A stretch of 64,000 bases of DNA, taken from positions 25,507-89,506 of the forward strand of contig NZ_WBSO01000012.1 in assembly GCF_009299485.1 (NCBI RefSeq), read 5' to 3'. The stretch comes from Bifidobacterium apri (GTDB lineage Bacteria; Actinomycetota; Actinomycetes; Actinomycetales; Bifidobacteriaceae). The notes below the pieces were generated by a model. That model made no database searches, was not told the origin of the DNA, and saw only the letters and a list, made by a program, of their open reading frames with translations. The position numbers and the translations under genes are program-made. Of the stretch, positions 11,719-21,936 are shown one piece after another (position 1 is the first letter of the stretch; the number at the start of each line of letters is the position of its first letter).

Positions 11719-14700
11719 GTGGGGCGAAGATGGACACAACCATCCACTTGAGTGAAGAACAGGCGAAAGTCGCCAACGCGTCCGAAGCCGATGACGTGCT
11801 CGTCGTCGCGGGTGCGGGCAGTGGAAAAACAACGACGATGACCGAGCGGGTGAATCATCTCATCGCCTCAGGCGTACCGTCGGAGCGCATCCTCGGTTTG
11901 ACATTCACGAAGAAAGCGGCCGCTGAACTGTCCAGCAGGGTTTCCAGCGGTGCGGCAAACGGCACCAGTATGCTGCTCAAACCCACCGTCATGACCTATG
12001 ACGCGTTCTTCCAGTCGATTGTCAGACAATATGGCCTGCTCATCGGCTTCGACCAGGACACGCAACCGCTCAGCGATGCCGGGGCATTCCAATTGGCTTC
12101 CAACGTGGTTGACGCGCATCTCGACCAACTGTTCGCCGCCGTCGGACAAACCGACGGTGACAACGGCTCCGAATCGGCCGAGGATTCTGCCGACAACGAC
12201 ACTCCCGACGGCACGCAACAAGGAGCGTTCACCACGCTGGTGGGCCGTCTGCTCAACCTGTCGCATGCGATCAGCGGCGCCATGATCGGCGGGGACTGCG
12301 ATTCGTTTGCCGAGGCGGTGCGTCGCGTCCGGCATTGGGATGACGCGTTCATCGACCGACTGCAGCACATCATCGGCGCCGATACCGCAGAACGCGGAGT
12401 GCAGATTCCCGCGGGCGATCCACTGGCGAAAAGCGTTCCGAAACCGCCCAAACAGCTGAAAAAGGACAGTGACGAAACCTACGGCAACAAAGTCAGGGAA
12501 TACCAGGAGAAATTACGCAACCTGCGTGCCGACTCCGCACTCTTCCACTGCGCACAACTGCGGGATGTGACCAGGCAGCGCAACGTCCTGCTGGACCTGG
12601 CCGAAGCCTACGAGCAGGCCAAACGCGAGTCGGGCATGGCGGAATTCAGCGATTTCACCATCGCCGCCTACCAACTGGTCAGACGATTCCCCTCCATCGG
12701 ACAGCAATACCGCAACCGGTACACGCACGTGCTGCTCGACGAATATCAGGACACATCCACCACACAAGCGGAACTCATCGCCGCCCTCTTCCACCCCGAA
12801 GCGCATGCCACGGCACCCGGCGCCACCGCCGACCGGTCCGCGGTGACCGCCGTCGGCGACCCCTACCAGTCGATTTACGCGTGGCGCGGAGCCAGCCCGG
12901 GCGCCCTGCGCATCTTCCAACGCGCCTTCGGCCTGGAACAGCCCGGATACCAACCCTTCCCGATGACCATCAGCCGCAGGAACCCGCGCGCTGTGCTCCG
13001 CATGGCCAACAACCTCACCATGCGGCTGCGCCGTCCTCATCGCAGGCCAAGCAGTTCACGTATGGCCGAAGTCGATGTCCTTCCCCTGAACCCCGCCCCC
13101 GATCGGGATGAACTCGGCACCATCGGCATCCAAGAATACGAGACCCTCGGTCAGGAAATTGATGGGGTCGTGCGATTCGCAAAACTCGCCATCGCGCGTC
13201 ACGCCAGCGCCGACCCTGCAACTGAAGCCAGCAGACGACCGCATGTCGCCATCCTGTTCCGCAGCAAACAGCGGATGGACAAGTACGCCCAAGCCTTGCG
13301 CCGCGCGGGACTGAGCGTGCAAATGGTCGGGTACTCCGCGCTGTTGGAGCGCGCGGATGTGCGCGACATCCTCGCGTTGCTGCACGTGGTGAGCGACCCG
13401 ACCGACTCGCAATCCTTGATGCGTCTGCTGGCAACCCCACGATTCCATATGGAAGCGAGCGATCTGACCGCATTATCCGCGCTCGCCAACCGGCGTGATA
13501 CCGATCGGCGGTATCAGGCACTCGTTCAAGCGGGATATGCGACCGGTGAGGAACGCGCGCGTGATCGGGCGGCCATGGTGCGTGAGTATCGTGAACAGCT
13601 GCCGCATCTGGTGTACCTGTCCGACGTGGTCGATCAAGCGCAAACAGCAGACGATCTGGCGGGCAGCGGGATGAGCGATACGGCGGTGGACGCCGTATTG
13701 CACGCCGGGCGTATCCTGCGTGAAGTGCGCAAGGCGATGGATTTGCCGCTCGACCATGTGGTTCGTGCAGCGGCACGCGCACTCGACTTGGACATCGACA
13801 CGGTGCTCGCCCAAGCGTTCGCATTCCCGGACGTTCCGGTCAATCCGTCCCTCGCCCACGCCCCGGTCGAATCCATCATCGAACTGGTGGGTACCTACAC
13901 CCAGGAAATCACCCAAGGCAAACAGGTCACCTTGCGCGGATTCATCACGTGGGTCGATTCGCTGAAGAAGGTGGACGACCCGACCGCGGCAATCGCCACA
14001 GAACCGGTTGACGTCATCCTCATGACGATCCATCAGGCCAAAGGCTTGCAGTGGGACGCCGTCGCCGTCGTCGATGTCAACGAGACGACCTTCCCAAGCA
14101 ATCAAGGCGACTATCTCAGCGTCAAATGCGCAAATGACAGCCAGGACACGTCCGACGGCCCATCGGATACGTCCCCATGGCAGCCACCGGAATACACGGA
14201 GCAAGCCAATACGTGGTTGACCAGCGCCGACATGGTGCCTGCCCCCGTGCGCGCCGACGCCGACATTCTGCCACGATTCCCGCACGACGCGACGGTGGGC
14301 GGCGACCCGGTCGAAGCGCTCGACGCTTTCGACGACACGCTTACTGTTGCCGATGAAGTGTTCGGCACCGGGCGCGATCTGCCGTTGGACGACATGGACA
14401 CCATCGACAAGAACAAGCTGTTCCTCACCCAGCGTGAGGAGTATGGTCGTCGTCTGCACGAGGACGAGCGGCGTTTGGCGTATGTCGCCGTCACGCGAGC
14501 CAAGCACGACGTGCTGGTCACGGCGGCGAAATACAGCACGACGGACATGATCGCCTCAAGCGGCAAAGTGACCCCGGGCTCGGTGTTCTGGCAGGAAATG
14601 TACGATTCCATGAGCCATGATGCGCGCACGGGGGCGCTGGGGGCCGTGCTCGATGTCGTGGCGCTGCCATCGTGGGCGGACGGCCAAGAACTTGAAGCGG

Positions 14701-15863
14701 ACCCGGACACGGACGCCGACGACGGGCAGCCGCATACGCTCGAATCGGTGGGAGAGAATCTGCCCAAGGGCTTCTTCATCGGTGATGATGCGCGCATATT
14801 CGAAGACACCGTGGTCGGTCAGGCGTGGCGAACGCCGCAAGAACTGACCCATGCTGATGGACATCTGCCGTGGCCGGGCATGTTGAGCGAGCAGACCCGG
14901 CGCAATCTTGACCAGTCTGCACAGCATGCGCTTGACTGGATCTGCGCTGAACGCGGCAAGTCCATGAAGCCGCAAGAACTCGAGGATACCGGTGTGTTGA
15001 CGCGCAGCACGCGCGCTTTGCTCGACGATATCGACTTGCAACCTCAGGAATACCAGCTGAAGATCGATCAGCGCGACCTGGACAAGCAGGTCGAACAGAC
15101 CGCGCAACGGCTGATGGCCAACACTCGTCGTTCGGTCACCTCGCTGCAAGCCCAAAGCGGGGAAACCGACCGTCGCAAACTGCAAGAATTCTGGCGCGGC
15201 ATGATCCGCCCGATTCCGCATGTCGCCTCGCCGACCGCCGAAGCGGGAACGGTGTTCCACGCGTGGGCTGAACGCTTTATCAACGCGTTCAATGATGACG
15301 CCATCACAGATGACGTGACAGACATGCCCGCATCTGGCGCGATGGTTTCGCGTGAAGCCATGATTCAGGAGTTGCAGGACAGAGAGCGGCAATACGCTGA
15401 TGCCAGCCAACCGGTCACCGCTGTCGACAAGCGGCTCGCTGTTTGGGAACGCCGGTTGGTCGCCTCCCGGTGGGCGGAACGTCGACCGCAAGCCGCTGAA
15501 CGTCAGATCGTCGTTGCTGTGCCGCAGCTGGATCACATCATCGTCCATGGCAAGCTCGACGCGGTTTTCTATGGTGGTCTCGATCCGCACGATGACACGA
15601 AGCGGTTCACCATCGTCGACTGGAAAACCGGCAGGAAACCAAGCAAGCAGAGTGATATCGACGAGAAACTCGCCCAACTGGACATGTACCGGCTGCTGCT
15701 TTCGCGGGTTGAGAACGTTCCGTTGGACTCCATCGATGCCACCTTGTACTATCTGAGTGAGGCTACAGAGGCTGACCGCGAGTTGCATGCGCGCGGAAAA
15801 ACAGAACAGGATATCCTTGCCGAGCTGAGCTCCGGAATCCCCGAGGAATCTGACAACGACTGA
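11715..15863 (+). CDS. adnB: AdnB-like UvrD-family helicase-nuclease subunit
   Basis: Second subunit of the pair, 1382 aa, ATG overlapping the previous stop (ATGA) with GAGGA just upstream. All helicase motifs look intact: Walker A VVAGAGSGKTTT (about residue 31), Ia FTKKAAAEL, II LLDEYQDTSTTQ (near residue 340), III VGDPYQSIYAWRGA, V TIHQAKGLQWDAV, VI YVAVTRAKHD. The C-terminal nuclease has KLDAVFYGG, IVDWKTGRKP near residue 1300 and QLDMYRLLL, so both subunits probably carry nuclease sites as in mycobacterial AdnAB. By analogy, this would be the main ATP-driven motor. Gene order (A then B) matches the mycobacterial operon. Alternative name: UvrD/PcrA-like helicase with RecB nuclease domain. 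Confidence 0.87.
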   Translation: MSGAKMDTTIHLSEEQAKVANASEADDVLVVAGAGSGKTTTMTERVNHLIASGVPSERILGLTFTKKAAAELSSRVSSGAANGTSMLLKPTVMTYDAFFQSIVRQYGLLIGFDQDTQPLSDAGAFQLASNVVDAHLDQLFAAVGQTDGDNGSESAEDSADNDTPDGTQQGAFTTLVGRLLNLSHAISGAMIGGDCDSFAEAVRRVRHWDDAFIDRLQHIIGADTAERGVQIPAGDPLAKSVPKPPKQLKKDSDETYGNKVREYQEKLRNLRADSALFHCAQLRDVTRQRNVLLDLAEAYEQAKRESGMAEFSDFTIAAYQLVRRFPSIGQQYRNRYTHVLLDEYQDTSTTQAELIAALFHPEAHATAPGATADRSAVTAVGDPYQSIYAWRGASPGALRIFQRAFGLEQPGYQPFPMTISRRNPRAVLRMANNLTMRLRRPHRRPSSSRMAEVDVLPLNPAPDRDELGTIGIQEYETLGQEIDGVVRFAKLAIARHASADPATEASRRPHVAILFRSKQRMDKYAQALRRAGLSVQMVGYSALLERADVRDILALLHVVSDPTDSQSLMRLLATPRFHMEASDLTALSALANRRDTDRRYQALVQAGYATGEERARDRAAMVREYREQLPHLVYLSDVVDQAQTADDLAGSGMSDTAVDAVLHAGRILREVRKAMDLPLDHVVRAAARALDLDIDTVLAQAFAFPDVPVNPSLAHAPVESIIELVGTYTQEITQGKQVTLRGFITWVDSLKKVDDPTAAIATEPVDVILMTIHQAKGLQWDAVAVVDVNETTFPSNQGDYLSVKCANDSQDTSDGPSDTSPWQPPEYTEQANTWLTSADMVPAPVRADADILPRFPHDATVGGDPVEALDAFDDTLTVADEVFGTGRDLPLDDMDTIDKNKLFLTQREEYGRRLHEDERRLAYVAVTRAKHDVLVTAAKYSTTDMIASSGKVTPGSVFWQEMYDSMSHDARTGALGAVLDVVALPSWADGQELEADPDTDADDGQPHTLESVGENLPKGFFIGDDARIFEDTVVGQAWRTPQELTHADGHLPWPGMLSEQTRRNLDQSAQHALDWICAERGKSMKPQELEDTGVLTRSTRALLDDIDLQPQEYQLKIDQRDLDKQVEQTAQRLMANTRRSVTSLQAQSGETDRRKLQEFWRGMIRPIPHVASPTAEAGTVFHAWAERFINAFNDDAITDDVTDMPASGAMVSREAMIQELQDRERQYADASQPVTAVDKRLAVWERRLVASRWAERRPQAAERQIVVAVPQLDHIIVHGKLDAVFYGGLDPHDDTKRFTIVDWKTGRKPSKQSDIDEKLAQLDMYRLLLSRVENVPLDSIDATLYYLSEATEADRELHARGKTEQDILAELSSGIPEESDND

Positions 15864-16006
15864 CCTGCGCGAGGGCGCGGGTGGCGGTTCAGGACTGGAA
15901 AACGCGTCCGTGAACGGTCATGTCAGCGGGACCGCGACCCTCGAGCAGCATGTGTGGGCGGGCACACGTGCCGGATGTTGATTCGAAACGAAAGTGAGGA
16001 GACATC

Positions 16007-16930
16007 ATGGGCGCGACCCGCGACCATATCAACCATGCCAAGGCATCGAACCGGAATCATACCGGAGATGCACGCATCGACCACCGCAACCACACGCCAT
16101 ATCAGCGTTCGCCGCAGGTCATCATCCCGCAGCCGACGACGCGAAGCCAAACCGAGCCTGCCGCACTCGTGAAGCCTGCCGCGCTCGTGAAGCCGGACGC
16201 GATTGCCGCGCCAAGCAGCAGCGTCACCTATCGGCCGCTTGCGGCGAACGACCTTCCGGCAGTCATCGACGAATACGACCAGACGTGGGGATTCAAGCCG
16301 CTGTCGCAGCGTCGGCCATTGTCGCAGATGGTGTCAAAACGATTCGTCATGCATTATCTCGAAGGCACAACGAGAGCGGAAGTCGCCGAACTCGACGGAC
16401 AAGTCCTCGGTCTGACCTTCGCCCAAGTCGACGGTGAACAACCGCTCTATCCGCACGCACAGGAGACGCTCGCCGGCATCGATGACCGGTTGCGCGCTGA
16501 CGACACCGGTTCGATCGCCTTGCGTGAAACCTTGTACTGGCATCGCGCCGAGAACCGTCTCGAGCGCATCAGCCAGATCGGCAAAGTCACCCAAGCGGAA
16601 TTGCGGTTGTTCCTCGTGTCGCCCAAAGCCCGAGGACACGGCGTGGGCGGAGGCTTGTGGCGTCGTCTGATGGCGTATTTCCAGGACCGTGGCGTCAAAC
16701 GCTACTTCCTGCATACGGATAACAGCTGCGATGTCGGCTTCTACGACCATCAAGGCCTGGTATGCAATGCGAAACGCATCGCCGCGGATCATCCGGAGGA
16801 TCATGTCGAGAAGATGTACGGGCGGATGAACGACTTGTACATTTATTCGGGCGAGCCGTCCCGTACCGTACGGCACCGTCGGCGTGCAGGAGCGTCTGTC
16901 GCGCAACAGCAATCGAAACGGGGTGAGTAA
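16007..16930 (+). CDS. GNAT-family N-acetyltransferase
   Basis: 307-aa acetyl-CoA-dependent acetyltransferase of unknown substrate. The start has GTGAGGAG 6 nt upstream. The first ~70 residues are low-complexity and include a tandem AALVKP repeat; the GNAT fold follows, with the acetyl-CoA-binding motif A seen as LFLVSPKARGHGVGGGLW and a typical end strand HTDNSCDVGFYDHQGLV. The stop codon is directly followed by the GTG of an MFS transporter, so the two are translationally coupled; modification and export of one compound is possible but unproven. Confidence 0.8.
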   Translation: MGATRDHINHAKASNRNHTGDARIDHRNHTPYQRSPQVIIPQPTTRSQTEPAALVKPAALVKPDAIAAPSSSVTYRPLAANDLPAVIDEYDQTWGFKPLSQRRPLSQMVSKRFVMHYLEGTTRAEVAELDGQVLGLTFAQVDGEQPLYPHAQETLAGIDDRLRADDTGSIALRETLYWHRAENRLERISQIGKVTQAELRLFLVSPKARGHGVGGGLWRRLMAYFQDRGVKRYFLHTDNSCDVGFYDHQGLVCNAKRIAADHPEDHVEKMYGRMNDLYIYSGEPSRTVRHRRRAGASVAQQQSKRGE

Positions 16931-18313
16931 GTGGCCACGACGCCGTCAAGCGCCGCAGCTGTCGCCGAGCGGGCGGGATCGCCGTACGCCCGGCTGTTCC
17001 GCCTGCCCGGTGCGAAGGCCTTCTGCATCTCCGGAGCGGTGGCGCGTCTGCCGATTTCGATGATGAGTCTGGGCATTGTGCTCGCGCTGAATCACCTGTA
17101 TGACAACTGGACGATCGCCGGAACCATGAGCGCGGTCTATATCCTCGCTGTTTCGGCGGTCACCCCGTTCTACGCGCGCCTGTTCGACCGGCTTGGCCAG
17201 CGGCGTGTCGGATTCCCCGTGCTCGCCCTGCAAGTGACCAGCATGCTGGTCTTCGCGTTCGCCGCCATGGCACGCGTCCCGATCGCCGTACTCTTCGTTC
17301 TCGCTGTGCTCATGGGCCTGTGCCAATTCTCCATCGGCGCGCTCGTGCGCACGCGCTGGGCATACGCGCTTCGCGGCAACCCGGACGCTTCGCTGCTGAA
17401 CACCGCATACGCGCTGGAAGCCGCAGTCGACGAAATCGTGTTCATCCTAGGGCCGATTCTCGCGGCCTTCCTTGCGACATCGGTCAGCCCGGTTTCCCAA
17501 CTGTTCGTGCCGACACTCGCCGCCGGCATCGGGGGAGCGGTGTTCTTCTCGCTGCGCAACACCGCGCCGCCGGTCATCGAAGTGGTGGATGTCACGCCGG
17601 CACCCGCCGATGACGCCGATGTGCTGCGCGCCACCAGCCGTGGGACGCAAACCGGTGAGGACGAGGGCACGGCTATTGCATTGGACAGTGGCGGCCTGCG
17701 AACCACGCGTCACGGCAATCGCAGCGTGCTCACCTACCCGGGCATCGGGCCGTTGCTGGCGGTGTTCATCGTGTTCAACATCAGCTTCAACGCGTTCGAC
17801 GTGTCGATGACAGCCGACTACAAGGCGCTCGGCATCGAAAAATTCCTCGGGCTGCAGCTTGCCATGTTCGCGCTCGGCTCGTGCATCGGCGCGATCATCT
17901 TCGGCACGCGCAAACTCAAGGGATCGAACTGGTCGCATATGGTGGGGTTCCTCTGCCTGCTGACCTGCGGGTACGTGCTGTTCCGGCTGAGCATGGACCA
18001 TCTGATACTGCTTGGCGTCCTCGAAATCCTCGCCGGTCTGTGCGTGTCGCCGCTGTTCGCGACCGGCAACCTCATCGTCAAGGACATCGTGCCGGAAAGC
18101 TCGCTGACCGAAGGTCTGTCGTGGGTGACGACCGCCGGAACCGTCGGCACGTCGCTCGGATCGACCATCGCAGGCGTGGTCGTTGACCATGCAGGGCCTC
18201 ACGCCGGGCTCATGATCCCGTGGATCGCCACGGCGTGCGCCGTTCCGATTGCGCTGCTCGGGTGGAGGCTGTCCCGTCGCAACCGTCAAGACGGCAGGAA
18301 CGGGCAAGGTTGA
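16931..18313 (+). CDS. MFS transporter
   Basis: 460-aa major facilitator superfamily permease, about 12 hydrophobic segments in two halves, with the loop 2-3 signature seen as FYARLFDRLGQRRVG and a long charged central loop (about residues 225-260). It starts with GTG immediately after the acetyltransferase stop, indicating coupled translation. Substrate unknown; the lack of a close sugar-symporter signature and the acetyltransferase partner suggest drug or metabolite efflux, as an inference only. Confidence 0.82.
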   Translation: MATTPSSAAAVAERAGSPYARLFRLPGAKAFCISGAVARLPISMMSLGIVLALNHLYDNWTIAGTMSAVYILAVSAVTPFYARLFDRLGQRRVGFPVLALQVTSMLVFAFAAMARVPIAVLFVLAVLMGLCQFSIGALVRTRWAYALRGNPDASLLNTAYALEAAVDEIVFILGPILAAFLATSVSPVSQLFVPTLAAGIGGAVFFSLRNTAPPVIEVVDVTPAPADDADVLRATSRGTQTGEDEGTAIALDSGGLRTTRHGNRSVLTYPGIGPLLAVFIVFNISFNAFDVSMTADYKALGIEKFLGLQLAMFALGSCIGAIIFGTRKLKGSNWSHMVGFLCLLTCGYVLFRLSMDHLILLGVLEILAGLCVSPLFATGNLIVKDIVPESSLTEGLSWVTTAGTVGTSLGSTIAGVVVDHAGPHAGLMIPWIATACAVPIALLGWRLSRRNRQDGRNGQG

Positions 18314-18381
18314 AGGTCAAGACAGTCGCTGGGCAGTCGCAGGACGGTCGCAACGGTCGAAGCGTCTCTTTACCTTTTTAA

Positions 18382-19227
<846 letters not shown>

Positions 19228-19242
19228 CCTCCCGCTCCATCT

Positions 19243-19442
19243 CAAACTGGTTACGCTGGGAGGCTCGCAGGCGTAGCCAGTTTGTGCAGTTTCCCAAACT
19301 GGTTGCGCTGGGTGGGGTGTAGGCGTGGCCAGTTTGTGTGTTGTCTCAAACTGGTTGCGCTGAGCGGGGTGTAGAGGTAGCCAGTTTGTGCGGTTCCTCA
19401 AACTGGTTACGCAGGGAGGCTCGTTGGCGTAGCTGGTTTGTA
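19243..19442 (+). repeat. hairpin repeat array A (4 units, 52-bp period)
   Basis: Four 44-nt units start at 19243, 19295, 19347 and 19399, an exact 52-bp period, separated by related 8-nt spacers (CAGTTTCC, TGTTGTCT, CGGTTCCT). Each unit opens with CAAACTGGTTACGC or a variant and closes with GCGTAGCCAGTTTG plus TG, able to pair as a ~14-bp stem with a loop of about 14-16 nt and a constant T-G wobble on this strand. It begins 16 bp after the dapB stop. Function unknown; it resembles REP-like intergenic elements in layout. Confidence 0.92.
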
Positions 19443-19593
19443 TCGGAAATGTTCTGTCGGCGTTCTGGTAGTTTGGTCGCATAGAAAGCCGGTGTGCAAC
19501 GGTTATCCACATCATCTGTTGCCCACGTCATCTTTTATCCACATTCATTCTGTCTGCTTTCTACGTTCCTTTCGTTCCGAATATGCTCGGGGC

Positions 19594-20562
19594 ATGAGGA
19601 ACCATTATCGTGTCATCCAGCTGATGAATGAGGCGCTGGAACAACGTCGTTGTGCGTTTTCGACCATCAGGTCCGAGAATGCGGCTCTTCGTCGTCGTGC
19701 TCTTGGCGATGACGCAGAATTGTTGCGCCCTGCACGAGGTCTATATATTCCCGTGTCATATTGGAATGGCCTGACTCCTGAAGAAAGAACCATGCATATC
19801 GCGCGGGGGTTCGCAGCGTGGCATCCCAATTGGATTTTCGGTGGCAATGTCGCGGCGGCTGTCCATGGACTGGACGGTTCGTGGAAGATACATGATGGCA
19901 CTGTGACGATAGTCAGTTCGTTCCAGCAGAGTTACAGTCCGATGGCCAAGGTCAGAAGGACATATATACCTGAAGGAATGATGAAGACACAGGCCGTGGA
20001 TGGCGTCACTGTGCTTGATAAAATTTCGACAGTTCTGAACTGCGCATCCCAATATGAATTTCCGGTAGCGCTTGCCGTCGCCGATTCGGCGTTGCGACAG
20101 GGGCTGGCGTGTGAGAATGTTCTTGAGGCTTGCCGTCGTTGGGATACGATGTATGAGAATGTCGTACCGGTTGTGCGCCATGCCAATGCTGCCAGCGAAA
20201 ATGGAGGCGAGTCGTATTGTCGGGCGGTGATGATCGAAGAGGGCTTCGTCGTACCTGAGCTGCAGGCTGGATTCGTCGATGCGCTCACTGGTGCCCGATA
20301 CCGTGTCGATTATCTGTGGCGGCTTTCTGATGGGCAGATCGTCGTCGGGGAGTTTGACGGTACTGAAAAATACGTGAATCCGGTGATGACGGAACACCGA
20401 AGTATCCGAGAAGTGGTGCAGCAGGAGAGGATGCGTGAGGCTGCTTTACAAAGGTGCGGTGTCACACATATTGTCCGGTTTTCATATGATGAGGTCGTCG
20501 AGCGCGATGCGTTGGTCAAGAAGCTGAAAGAAGCAGGTATTCCGCGCTATTCTGCTCGATGA
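19594..20562 (+). CDS. AbiEi-like / DUF559-like orphan protein
   Basis: 322-aa protein with an N-terminal winged-helix-like segment (about residues 1-60, with ARGLYIPV), a middle region resembling AbiEi-type antitoxin proteins (FGGNVAAAVHGL, VADSALRQGL), and a C-terminal part with ESYCRAVMIEEGF, RYRVDYLW and VVGEFDGTEKY, reminiscent of the very-short-patch/DUF559 nuclease fold (E, then D, then E-x-D). The start is set at ATG 19594, where homology-like sequence begins; no strong ribosome site is seen. Visibly lower GC than its neighbours and bracketed by hairpin arrays A and B, it separates dapB from dapA, suggesting acquisition. Function unknown; these proteins are often annotated only as hypothetical. 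Confidence 0.7.
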   Translation: MRNHYRVIQLMNEALEQRRCAFSTIRSENAALRRRALGDDAELLRPARGLYIPVSYWNGLTPEERTMHIARGFAAWHPNWIFGGNVAAAVHGLDGSWKIHDGTVTIVSSFQQSYSPMAKVRRTYIPEGMMKTQAVDGVTVLDKISTVLNCASQYEFPVALAVADSALRQGLACENVLEACRRWDTMYENVVPVVRHANAASENGGESYCRAVMIEEGFVVPELQAGFVDALTGARYRVDYLWRLSDGQIVVGEFDGTEKYVNPVMTEHRSIREVVQQERMREAALQRCGVTHIVRFSYDEVVERDALVKKLKEAGIPRYSAR

Positions 20563-20628
20563 CATTAATTTACTGTTGTAGTTGTCGCACGAGCAGAGCC
20601 ACGCTGGTGTCGCACGTGCGTATTCTCC

Positions 20629-20905
20629 CAAACTGGTGACGTTAAGCGGCTTGTAAGCGTAGCTGGTTTGTGTGGTTTCCCAAACTGGTGACGTTGAGAG
20701 GCTTGCAGGCGTAGCCAGTTTGTGTGTTGTCTCAAACTGGTTATGCTGGTGGGTCTGTTTGCGTAGATGGTTTGTGTAGTTTCCCAAACTGGTTACACTG
20801 GGAGACTTGTAGGCGTGGCTGGTTTGTGTGGTTTCGCAAACTGGTTACGCTGGTGAGTCTGTTTGCGTAGCCAGTTTGTGTGGCTTCACAAACTAGGCAC
20901 GCAGG
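20629..20905 (+). repeat. hairpin repeat array B (5 units plus a decayed sixth)
   Basis: Units start at 20629, 20681, 20733, 20785 and 20837, again with an exact 52-bp period and 8-nt spacers (TGGTTTCC, TGTTGTCT, TAGTTTCC, TGGTTTCG, TGGCTTCA). A decayed sixth left arm (CAAACTAGGCACGC) starts at 20889, just before dapA. Arms vary between units yet mostly stay pairable through G-U. Same family and spacing as array A, with shared spacers, so A and B are probably copies of one array now split by the orphan gene. Confidence 0.92.
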
Positions 20906-20970
20906 AACCTTCCGCAAGGGCTTGGATGCGACGGGGTCTGCGTCCCGCCCCAGAGGTACGGTTACCAAGT

Positions 20971-21876
20971 ATGAGTGATACCACCATGCATCTTCTTGAT
21001 CCGGCCCCGTTCGGGCGTATTCTGCCCGCAATGGTGACGCCGATGAAAACAGACGGTTCCATCGATTATGAAGCAGCCCAGAAGCTTGCCAAGCAGCTGG
21101 TCGCGGATGGCGCCGATGGTCTGGTGGTCAACGGCACAACCGGCGAATCGCCGGTCACCCACATGGAGGAGAAAGTCGAGCTCGTCACCGCGGTCAAGGA
21201 AGCGGTCGACGTCCCGATTATCTCCGGTGCCGGCTCGAACGACACCGCGCACACCGTACGCATGGTTGAGCAGACGCAAGAGGCGGGCTGCGACGCTGTG
21301 CTCGTGGTGGCGCCGTACTATTCCCGCCCTTCGCAAGAGGGCATCTTCCGTCACTATCAGGCGGTCAACGAATCGGCGGACAAGCCGATCATCATCTATG
21401 ATGTCCCGGGTCGTACCGGCGTACACATCCAGCTGGAAACGTACCGCCGTATGGCCGAGCTCGATCATGTCAAAGCAGTCAAGGACGCCACGGGCGACAT
21501 CGCAGGTGCGGTGCGCAAGCGTTTGGAAACCGGCTTGACTTGGTATTCCGGCGATGATGGTTTGTTCCTGCCGTTCCTGTCCGTCGGCGCTGTCGGCATC
21601 ATTTCGGTGATCGCCCACGCCGCCGCCGGTCCGATGCGTGATCTGGCCAATGCGTTCGATCAAGGTGATATTCACACGGCGCAGAAGATCGCCGTCCAGC
21701 TTTCCCCGCTGGTCGAATCGCTCAACGGCACCGGATTCCAGGCGGTTATGGCCAAAGCTGCGCTCAAGGTTCGCGGCGTGCTTGATTGCACGACGATGCG
21801 TCTGCCGAATGTCGGCCCGGGCGAACCTGAGTTCGAACGCGCGCGCGAAGGCATGCGCGCCGCCGGCCTCCTGTGA
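20971..21876 (+). CDS. dapA: 4-hydroxy-tetrahydrodipicolinate synthase
   Basis: Schiff-base aldolase condensing pyruvate with aspartate semialdehyde, the first step of the diaminopimelate branch; 301 aa from ATG 20971. Seen: NGTTGESPV, VVAPYYSRPSQEG, IIYDVPGRTG with the catalytic tyrosine and arginine, and the active-site lysine in VKAVKDATGD. The start is supported by family alignment rather than by a strong ribosome site (AGAGG is 14 nt away); in-frame codons further upstream fall inside hairpin array B and are rejected. RNase J follows after 60 bp, a pairing also found in mycobacteria. Confidence 0.95.
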   Translation: MSDTTMHLLDPAPFGRILPAMVTPMKTDGSIDYEAAQKLAKQLVADGADGLVVNGTTGESPVTHMEEKVELVTAVKEAVDVPIISGAGSNDTAHTVRMVEQTQEAGCDAVLVVAPYYSRPSQEGIFRHYQAVNESADKPIIIYDVPGRTGVHIQLETYRRMAELDHVKAVKDATGDIAGAVRKRLETGLTWYSGDDGLFLPFLSVGAVGIISVIAHAAAGPMRDLANAFDQGDIHTAQKIAVQLSPLVESLNGTGFQAVMAKAALKVRGVLDCTTMRLPNVGPGEPEFERAREGMRAAGLL

Positions 21877-21936
21877 CGGGCACTACCTCGCCTGTGCATA
21901 GGCATGGGCACTAAGTAACAGAAACCCAACGAGGAA

